Assembly (NCBI GenBank): GCA_944373065.1
Contig: CALWAJ010000014.1
Coordinates: forward strand, 1-20,717
Direction: 5' to 3'
Length of the DNA stretch: 20,717 nucleotides
Source: an uncultured Bacilli bacterium
Lineage (GTDB): Bacteria; Bacillota_I; Bacilli_A; RF39; UBA660
Below are positions 14,261-20,717 of the stretch, piece by piece. The position numbers were made by a program, and so were the translations under genes. How positions within the stretch are numbered: position 1 is the stretch's first letter; every line of letters starts with the position of its first letter. The notes under the pieces were generated by a model. It saw only the letters and a program-made list of their open reading frames with translations, was not told where the DNA came from and did not search any database.

Positions 14261-17200
14261 ACTACTTCCTCCTCTTCATCTTTACTAATAAAATCAATAA
14301 CTTTTAAAAGTGTAGGATAGCCTTCACTAATATAATATGCCATATTCTTTCTAACATCTTTATATAAGTTTCTATTCATAACCGCTAAATGCAATAGATT
14401 TTGATCACTTATACCCCTTCCTATAAAGATACCTTCATTAGTATTAAATCCTGTTGTAAACCAAGACTCAAATGCACTTTGTTTAATCTTTGCAACATCA
14501 TCAACAATAATAATACTCATCTTTTCATATTCTTTTACTTTTTTAATAAGTTCTAAGAATTTATTATTGTTATTTAACTTAGAAATAAATTTACTAATTC
14601 CATATATTAAGATAACTCCTTCACTTTCACTTTTATCATCTATTAACTTAGTTAAATAGTTAATAAGTTTTTCTATTATTTCAAGAAAATTATCAGTGTA
14701 ATAATTAGGATATCTATTAGTATCTAGATTTAAAGTCTTAGTAGCATCTATTACTATTAAATTAGTATTATTAATAGAACTAATAACCATTAATAAGCTT
14801 TTAATAAAGTTTGATACAACATTAATTTTATTAGCCGTGATAATATTACCAGGAAGTGCAAGCAAATCAACTTTTACAACTTCTAAATCTTTCTTAGATA
14901 TACCAATAGGCACTGACTTTAATGTAGATATAGCATTTTCAATATCCTGATATCTAACAAATTCTGGAAGTGTAGGAATCTTTTTCGCCCAAACTTTATT
15001 CTTCTCTTTCTCTTTAGCTATAAAGTCCATCAAATAATCGTTTAACAATGTTGTATCTTCTACAATACTAGCCGCTTGAAACTCATGAACACCATCATTT
15101 TTAAGGTATCCTCTTCCTACGATATCTCTAGGCATTGTCTTAACTCTAGTTCCAAAAAGTATTGTATAATCACTTACTTCTTTTAGTTTAAAGGCATAGA
15201 AATTTGTAAAGTTTGTTGTTAATTTATTACGAACAGACCCAGTTGTTGATGCTGTCACAATAAATATAATTCCATAATTAGCAGAATCTCTTACTAAATC
15301 TGATATTTCATCATAAAGATTAACATTACTTTCAGATAAAGAATCAAAGTTATTTATAATTACAGCAATTACAGGTAATTTCTCATTAGTTTTGATATAA
15401 TTTAAATAACTTCCCCCACTTTCTACAAATAATTTCTTTCTTAAATCTAATTCTTCTCCTATTAGTTTTAATAAATTATTATATTTTTCATCTTCACCCT
15501 GGAAAACAACTCCTCCAACATGAGGTAAAGAAATAAATCTTCTCATAGATTCAGAACCATAATCTATAATGTAATAATTAATCTCACTAACATCATGATT
15601 CTTAGTTGTTGAATAGATAATATTATTAAGTAACATTTCTTTTTCTGTACTATCATTACCATATATTAAGGTATTACCATCATTTAAAAGATTATACTTA
15701 ACAAGACCTTGTTCTTGTTTTTCAGGAGCATCATATTCTCCAAGAACTGCTTCAATATCATAAGGTGTAACAGAAACATTGTATTTTTTTACTAAATTAT
15801 CTACTAAAATAATATTAGGAATACTAGGAAGCCATAATCTTCTAGCTTTCTTATTAACAGTATTAGCAATATCAATAATGCTCTTTAAAATAGCTGATAT
15901 CTGTTCTCCTTTAGCTTCTCCTCTTGCTCCACTACTGGCTTGAATGCTCTTAATAGGAACTCCATAATCATTAATAAAGTTAATACTTTTATCAACTTGT
16001 TTAACAATTTTCTCAGAAGGATAATACTTAGCTCCACACCAAGCAGACTGTCCTAAAGCAAAATACTCATCATAGCCAACTTGTAAATAAAATCTACCTG
16101 TCTGTTTTAAACTAGCCGCTTCAGGTCGTTTTAACATTTCTTTACTATCAGCAGCATCTTGAACTTTTAAACAAACTCTAAATTTAGTATTAGACCAAAT
16201 CTGATCATTAACAACACCACTAGGTTTCTGTGTAGCTAAAATCAAATGTACTCCTAAACTACGACCAATTCTTGCAACTGATATTAAGTTATCCATAAAA
16301 TCAGGTTGTTGGCTCTTAAGCTCTGCAAATTCATCACAAATTATAAATAGATGAGGTATCGCTTCACTAAGTCTTCCTTCTTTATAAAATCTTTGATACT
16401 TATAAATATCTATAGTACTTTCAGATAAACTATCACGCGCTTGATTAAATAATGTTTGTCTTCTTTGTAACTCACTATTAATACTAACTAAAGTTCTATC
16501 CATCTCTGCTTTATCTAAGTTCGTAATAGTACCTGCTAAATGAGGCAGATATACACCTGTTACTTTATTTTCAAAAGCTCCTGCTAAACCTCCACCTTTA
16601 TAATCGATTAAGATAAAGGAAACATCATCAGGACTATAATTAATACACATAGAAAGAATATAAGTAATAATAAACTCAGATTTACCACTACCAGTCATAC
16701 CAGCAATCAATCCGTGAGGACCATGATATTTTTCATGTAAATCCAAATACATCAAATCCCCATTTTCAGAAACACCAACCTCAGCTTTTAAACTAGTAGT
16801 TGCATCATTAGTATTCCATCTATTTAAAATATTAAGTTGTTCAACCTTACCAACCTTCTCCATCTCAAGAAAAGTTATCATATTAGGTAAATCTTTTAAT
16901 CCTTCTTCAAACTCTATAGGAATATTAGATAACACTTTAGTAATTTGTAACATATCAATATTATAGTTAATCTCATCAGAAAATGCTATTTGTTCTTGTT
17001 TTTCATAAGAATTTTTCAAGACTCCAGAATTATTATCTCCCACTGTAATAAAGTTATTACATTTACTAGGAAGTTTACTAAGTCTATTTTCTATAATTAA
17101 CAAACTAAATCCTAAATTATCATCAGTTTCTGTAATAGTCTTAACTAAATCATATCTTTTAACCATATCATAGTCATCTATAATAACAATATAATGAGGT

Positions 17201-18813
17201 TTAAATGGCTCTTCTTTTCTAGAAGATGCTTCATTCATTCTATTATTAGCAATCATATCTAAATGTTCAGCAACATTTTTAGTAGAATCTAAATCAGTAG
17301 CAAAAAATCTAAAATCCATTTCATTAGTAAAAGTATGTTTTAAATAGCGAAGATACTCCCAATCATTTTTATTCACTTCATTAGTAAAGATAACTAGCTT
17401 TATATCTTCATAGCTATAGAAAGTCAATAGTTGTAAGACAACATTATGAACAAAATTAACTGCTTTATACCTTTCTCCCATAACAGCAGTAGTTTTATTT
17501 TCATATAAAGAATACCCAACAGGAACATTTTCTATATATTTAAACTCTTCTACTAACTTATCAGCATTATCTCTTAACTCACTCTCATCTATTGTAAATC
17601 CTTCTTCAGGATATTCAATCTTAGCATCTAATTTCTCTTTACCAATACCAAGTCTAACAACAAGGAAATCACTCTGATCAACTCTTTTATCCCAAAAGTT
17701 AATACTTTTATTTTTTATAATATTCAAACATTCATTAACTGTAATTAAATTCTCATACAAAATACTTTTCTGTAGCTTAGCTTCTTCCGTAAGTTCTTTT
17801 CTTTTCTCGTCTAAATAAGCACTATATTTTTTTATAAGCTCTTCCTTATGTTTCTTTTTCATTCGTCTATTATACCACTGCGTTACTAATGGCCAAACTA
17901 TCATTGATACTAACATTGCCCCACTAGTAACTAACTGTGGCCAAGATTGCTCAACTGTTGTTTGTTTTGAATAAATTCTACTAACAGTATTAAGTAACAT
18001 TGTTCCTGCCATTATTCCCATAGTAAGCATAGGACCAATAACTAAAATTAAAGGCAATTGATTAGAATCACCCTCTCTAGGAGGTGCACTTAATTTTATT
18101 TCTTTTGTTTCAATAATTCTTCTAAGTCGAGGAGACTTTGAAAAATAATCATTTTTATCATACAAATCTACATCTTTAACTTCCTTATTAACAGGAGGAT
18201 CATTAAGTGGAAAAGCAAATCTCTTTAAGTTTGATGTTCCTTCATTAACTTTTCCCACATTATTAATTAAAATAAATCTATTCAAAAAAATAAGACTTAA
18301 TCCATATATTTCTATAACATCTCCATTTTTTATAAAATAAGGATTAGATGAAAGAGCAACTTTATTTATATAAACAGGTAAATTATCACTTTTTTCTAAT
18401 ATTAATCTCTCATTTTGAATATTTATTTTTACTTTAGAATTATTTAAATAATTACAGTCATAAACAACATTAGCATCACTGCTATTACCAATAACAACAT
18501 TTATACTAGTATCATAAGTATATGTATAAATATCAGTAACAGCAAATTCACTAACATATATTAAATAATTAACATTATTTCTTCTTAAAACATAGAAATT
18601 ATTAGCAACTAACTTTTCTTTACTAATATAACCATTATTAGTAAGAATCTTAACATCACTAGTCTCATATAAAAACCAACCATCTTTAGAAGATTCAACA
18701 TTAATTAATTTACTTTCTTCTTCATCATTGAAATCAAAAGTATAACTTCCTGATATTTCTTCTGGTAATTTAAAATCAATTATTTTATTAGACAAAAATA
18801 ATGTTATTTTCAT
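14257..18813 (-). CDS. essC: EssC, FtsK/SpoIIIE-type ATPase of type VIIb secretion
   Basis: Membrane-bound motor of the T7SSb apparatus, 1518 aa, near the usual EssC length. The N-terminal 200 residues form two FHA-like domains; the second (about 103-180) has GNSS where FHA has GR, and no SxxH, so phosphothreonine binding looks lost. Two membrane helices follow at about 254-277 and 292-310. The first ATPase domain has Walker A GMTGSGKS (705-712, Lys711) and Walker B LFIICDE (Asp827, Glu828), plus ILATQKPSG. The second has a degenerate Walker A (GNDSTEKEM, about 1052-1060) and INNFD; the third (from about 1285) has no Walker A. This gradient of loss is common in EssC. The ATG at 18813 is chosen because AGAGG lies 8 bases upstream; a GTG at 18822 overlaps that site. 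It is the first gene of the operon. Confidence 0.96.
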   Translation of the reverse strand: MKITLFLSNKIIDFKLPEEISGSYTFDFNDEEESKLINVESSKDGWFLYETSDVKILTNNGYISKEKLVANNFYVLRRNNVNYLIYVSEFAVTDIYTYTYDTSINVVIGNSSDANVVYDCNYLNNSKVKINIQNERLILEKSDNLPVYINKVALSSNPYFIKNGDVIEIYGLSLIFLNRFILINNVGKVNEGTSNLKRFAFPLNDPPVNKEVKDVDLYDKNDYFSKSPRLRRIIETKEIKLSAPPREGDSNQLPLILVIGPMLTMGIMAGTMLLNTVSRIYSKQTTVEQSWPQLVTSGAMLVSMIVWPLVTQWYNRRMKKKHKEELIKKYSAYLDEKRKELTEEAKLQKSILYENLITVNECLNIIKNKSINFWDKRVDQSDFLVVRLGIGKEKLDAKIEYPEEGFTIDESELRDNADKLVEEFKYIENVPVGYSLYENKTTAVMGERYKAVNFVHNVVLQLLTFYSYEDIKLVIFTNEVNKNDWEYLRYLKHTFTNEMDFRFFATDLDSTKNVAEHLDMIANNRMNEASSRKEEPFKPHYIVIIDDYDMVKRYDLVKTITETDDNLGFSLLIIENRLSKLPSKCNNFITVGDNNSGVLKNSYEKQEQIAFSDEINYNIDMLQITKVLSNIPIEFEEGLKDLPNMITFLEMEKVGKVEQLNILNRWNTNDATTSLKAEVGVSENGDLMYLDLHEKYHGPHGLIAGMTGSGKSEFIITYILSMCINYSPDDVSFILIDYKGGGLAGAFENKVTGVYLPHLAGTITNLDKAEMDRTLVSINSELQRRQTLFNQARDSLSESTIDIYKYQRFYKEGRLSEAIPHLFIICDEFAELKSQQPDFMDNLISVARIGRSLGVHLILATQKPSGVVNDQIWSNTKFRVCLKVQDAADSKEMLKRPEAASLKQTGRFYLQVGYDEYFALGQSAWCGAKYYPSEKIVKQVDKSINFINDYGVPIKSIQASSGARGEAKGEQISAILKSIIDIANTVNKKARRLWLPSIPNIILVDNLVKKYNVSVTPYDIEAVLGEYDAPEKQEQGLVKYNLLNDGNTLIYGNDSTEKEMLLNNIIYSTTKNHDVSEINYYIIDYGSESMRRFISLPHVGGVVFQGEDEKYNNLLKLIGEELDLRKKLFVESGGSYLNYIKTNEKLPVIAVIINNFDSLSESNVNLYDEISDLVRDSANYGIIFIVTASTTGSVRNKLTTNFTNFYAFKLKEVSDYTILFGTRVKTMPRDIVGRGYLKNDGVHEFQAASIVEDTTLLNDYLMDFIAKEKEKNKVWAKKIPTLPEFVRYQDIENAISTLKSVPIGISKKDLEVVKVDLLALPGNIITANKINVVSNFIKSLLMVISSINNTNLIVIDATKTLNLDTNRYPNYYTDNFLEIIEKLINYLTKLIDDKSESEGVILIYGISKFISKLNNNNKFLELIKKVKEYEKMSIIIVDDVAKIKQSAFESWFTTGFNTNEGIFIGRGISDQNLLHLAVMNRNLYKDVRKNMAYYISEGYPTLLKVIDFISKDEEEEVV

Positions 18814-18877
18814 ATGTAACACCTCTTATCATTAAGGATATCTTATTTCTCACCAATCTTCATTATCTTATAAAAAG

Positions 18878-18906
18878 ATTATAACAAAAATATTACTCAA
18901 TAACAA
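18878..18906 (-). promoter_or_regulatory. Promoter of the essC operon
   Basis: Minus strand -35 TTGTTA at 18906-18901, a 17-bp spacer and a perfect -10 TATAAT at 18883-18878, with an extended TG one base before it. The predicted start near 18871 gives a leader of about 58 bases. The -35 abuts the terminator of the preceding gene. Confidence 0.8.
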
Positions 18907-18942
18907 GTAAAAGACTACTGCTAATTTACAGTAATCTTTTAC
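18907..18942 (-). terminator. Hairpin terminator between the membrane protein gene and essC
   Basis: Minus strand stem GTAAAAGATTACTG (18942-18929), loop TAAATTAG, CAGTAGTCTTTTAC (18920-18907): 14 pairs with one G-U. The T-tract after it is weak on this strand (TTGTTATT), while the plus strand has TCTTTTATTTATT. It starts 4 bases after the stop codon and insulates the secretion operon. Confidence 0.75.
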
Positions 18943-18946
18943 TCTT

Positions 18947-19669
18947 TTATTTATTCTCTTTAACAAGTGCAGTATATATAGCCCTATCTTCAGGAGCATA
19001 ATAAGAAGCTATTAAATTTCCATCACTATCATAATACAAATGATAATCTGAAATAATATTATTAATATCATAGTCTACACCAGTTATTTCACTTAACCCT
19101 TTAACAGATTCTCTAATTGCATCTTTTACATCTTCATCAGAAATATTTACTTTTTCCATTACTTCTTGTTCAGTCAAAAATTTATTTTTATTAATATCAT
19201 AATAATAAAATTCATATTCATATTCTTCAGAACCTTCAACACATAAATCTTGATTCATTCTTTGAATAAAGAAACTAACAAAATCATCACCAGTATAACT
19301 ATAATATAACATGTTTGATCTATATCTATGTTCATACCATGATGTATATGCTTGACACTCAGGATCAGACATATCTGAGTTAATTGCTTTTTGATACAAT
19401 TCCTCTGTCTCTTTATTTACTTTTTCTAAAGTATCTTGAATATCCTCGTTATCGATATTATAAGTAATATTTGCATAAGTATCAGTTCCCATATTTAAAC
19501 AACCATCTGGATTAATACAAACCTCTATGCTTTTCCCATCAGTTAATTTATAGGAGTTTTTAGGAAGAGGATTTTTTTGATTAGTATTATAGACAATATA
19601 GAAAATACCTCCTCCTATCATTAATAAACCTATACAAAATAACACTATACTCGTTATTTTTTTCTTCAT
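18947..19669 (-). CDS. Single-pass membrane protein of unknown function
   Basis: Protein of 240 aa, family not firmly recognised. A basic start (MKKK) and one hydrophobic helix at about residues 5-27 anchor it, with the remaining 210 residues predicted outside the cell. That domain is acidic and Tyr-rich, with Cys at VCINPDGC, ECQAY and DLCVEG that could form disulphides. The segment YYYDINKNKFLTEQEVMEKV near residues 155-180 recalls the extracellular DUF3298 region of RsiV-like proteins, but only loosely. The ATG at 19669 is chosen for the membrane helix directly after it and GGGTGA 4 bases upstream; a longer frame starting at 19831 would overlap the upstream gene by 150 bases and encodes no plausible N-terminus. 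It lies 4 bases after the Ig-like protein gene, so the pair is co-transcribed and may work together at the surface. Confidence 0.85.
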   Translation of the reverse strand: MKKKITSIVLFCIGLLMIGGGIFYIVYNTNQKNPLPKNSYKLTDGKSIEVCINPDGCLNMGTDTYANITYNIDNEDIQDTLEKVNKETEELYQKAINSDMSDPECQAYTSWYEHRYRSNMLYYSYTGDDFVSFFIQRMNQDLCVEGSEEYEYEFYYYDINKNKFLTEQEVMEKVNISDEDVKDAIRESVKGLSEITGVDYDINNIISDYHLYYDSDGNLIASYYAPEDRAIYTALVKENK

Positions 19670-19673
19670 AGTA

Positions 19674-20717
19674 TCACCCTTTACACTCATCTGACCAACA
19701 CCAACCATTTGTTTCACTAGGCTGTGTTGTCCATAGACATCCTTTAGCAATATATCCTGTCCTTCTACCAGGGAAAGATATATTCCACTGACCTGTACTA
19801 CCCATTTCTGTACCCTCATCAACATAAACATGGTACATTTCTGTTCCTCCAGAAGTAGTCGCTTCCCCTAATTTGTAAACCTTACCACCTGTATAGATAA
19901 CAGCTGCTACCTGACCATTTAAACTAAGTGTAGGATTAGCATGAATCCAAGTTGTACCTCTAATAAATGATTGAGGTCCAGCAGATTTACAAGCATATAA
20001 TACAGGACATCCATATGGATTAGATTCGCTACAACTAGTATTTATCATATAATGAATCTCAATTTCATTACTTATATTTCCAGCATTATCAATAACTCGA
20101 TATTTACTTACTCTATTCATATCACTTAAAGTCCATTCTTGCCAATATTTTTCAGTATGCCAACCATTACCATCGTTATATTGAACTTCTTTAATTCCAC
20201 TTCCTCCTGCATCATCAGGATATAACCTACGAATTACTTGCTCATTAGTCCAAGTACCAGACTGATATGGTGTACCTGATTTTGCATTAGTAAAAGTAGC
20301 AGTTAATGTAGGTGGTGTCTTATCTATATTTACTGAAAAGAAATCAGAACCCGGACCAGCATTACCTAGTTTATCTATTGCACGAATTGAATAACTATAA
20401 CTACTCTCCCAACCTATTTTAATAGTTACAGAAGTTCTATCATTATTAAATTGTCTATTCCAACCAACAGGATCATCATTCATATTATTATTCCAATAAT
20501 TATTACCTACCTGATGTTGATAACGATCTATTCCAACAGTACTAGTAGAGCTAGCTGTTATTGTAACATCTTGATTAGTCCAACTACCACTTTTATAGCC
20601 ATGTAAATCTATTGTTGGCTTTGTAGGCATACTAGTTATCTTAACTGTCTGATTAGCAGGACATGCCCTAGAGTTACCAGCATTATCATATACTGTTCCA
20701 GGAGATAAGTTATACCA
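19674..20717 (-). CDS. Secreted Ig-like-repeat protein, 5' part beyond the window
   Basis: The frame is open from the right edge (first visible residues WYNLSPGTVYDNAGNS), so the start lies outside and 347 residues are seen. An ATG at 20630 is internal, because the upstream residues continue the same repeat pattern. At least two and a half extracellular Ig-like modules are visible, each opening like KSGSWTNQDVTI or QSGTWTNEQVI and closing in D(N/K)xGN motifs (YDNAGN, IDKLGN, IDNAGN). The C-terminal 125 residues form a Cys-containing module (CSESNPYGC, YACK, GCLW, WCWSDECKG) whose central part, with HANPTLSLNGQVAAVIY and YHVYVDEG, may be SH3-like. There is no LPxTG sorting signal at the end, so any surface anchor must lie in the unseen N-terminus. 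A surface or adhesive role is likely from composition; the ligand is unknown. Confidence 0.85.
   Translation of the reverse strand, partial: WYNLSPGTVYDNAGNSRACPANQTVKITSMPTKPTIDLHGYKSGSWTNQDVTITASSTSTVGIDRYQHQVGNNYWNNNMNDDPVGWNRQFNNDRTSVTIKIGWESSYSYSIRAIDKLGNAGPGSDFFSVNIDKTPPTLTATFTNAKSGTPYQSGTWTNEQVIRRLYPDDAGGSGIKEVQYNDGNGWHTEKYWQEWTLSDMNRVSKYRVIDNAGNISNEIEIHYMINTSCSESNPYGCPVLYACKSAGPQSFIRGTTWIHANPTLSLNGQVAAVIYTGGKVYKLGEATTSGGTEMYHVYVDEGTEMGSTGQWNISFPGRRTGYIAKGCLWTTQPSETNGWCWSDECKG

Noticed and set aside
14257..18813. EssC FHA domains as phosphothreonine readers for the nearby kinase
   Set aside because: The second FHA-like domain lacks the GR and SxxH residues needed for phosphothreonine binding, so this link is not supported by sequence.
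19670..19831. N-terminal extension of the single-pass membrane protein
   Set aside because: It lies entirely over the end of the Ig-like gene in another frame; the ATG at 19669 has a ribosome binding site and starts a membrane anchor.
1..20717. RNA genes, CRISPR array, insertion sequences or phage integration sites
   Set aside because: No repeat-spacer array, transposase, integrase, tRNA-like cloverleaf or terminal inverted repeats were recognised; the coding genes leave no gap larger than about 190 bases.

Overview
The window is a low-GC segment with every recognisable gene on the minus strand, so transcription runs from high to low coordinates. The genetic code is standard: TGA serves as a stop (for example at the ends of the RNase III and ArsC-like genes) and TGG encodes Trp. 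The mraZ-rsmH-ftsL-PBP start of a division cluster, an RNase J, strong AAGGAGG-type ribosome binding sites and a Firmicutes-type (T7SSb) secretion locus together point to a Bacillota member of the class Bacilli or a relative. An uncultivated, AT-rich gut lineage is plausible, but that placement is inference.

Layout from right to left, in the direction of transcription. (1) 20717-18947: the 3' part of a secreted Ig-like-repeat protein and a small single-pass membrane protein, closed by a hairpin. (2) 18906-9721: a sigma-A-type promoter and a six-gene operon: EssC ATPase, YukD/EsaB, a DUF4176 protein, a 993-aa toxin-like effector with an ADP-ribosyltransferase domain plus a C-terminal HD phosphohydrolase domain, a second DUF4176-like protein, and a soluble Hanks-type protein kinase. 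(3) 9650-7703: a very good promoter (TTGACA, 17 bp, TATGAT) driving a 222-aa ESX-like protein, followed by two stacked hairpins and three more small helical ESX/partner-like genes, closed by a terminator. (4) 7673-3985: an ArsC/Spx-family gene, rnc, two paralogous helical hypothetical genes and an RNase J2-like gene with a degenerate metal-binding motif, then a terminator. (5) 3913-1: the mraZ promoter with three GTGG boxes at 10-bp spacing, mraZ, rsmH, an ftsL-like gene and a PASTA-type penicillin-binding protein that runs off the left edge.

The most interesting part is 7703-18813, a compact type VII secretion locus. It carries the motor (EssC), the ubiquitin-like accessory protein (YukD), secreted-type helical proteins and an elaborate effector. 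No gene for the membrane components EsaA, EssA or EssB lies in the window. Instead there is a cytosolic kinase that keeps its catalytic residues. EssB of known systems has a pseudokinase-like cytosolic domain, so this is a notable substitution or addition. The effector joins two enzymatic domains, lacks an evident LXG or WXG targeting domain, and is flanked by two related DUF4176 proteins that are candidates for chaperone, targeting or immunity functions.

No RNA genes, CRISPR array, insertion sequence or phage integrase were recognised, and no gene-free stretch exceeds 300 bases.
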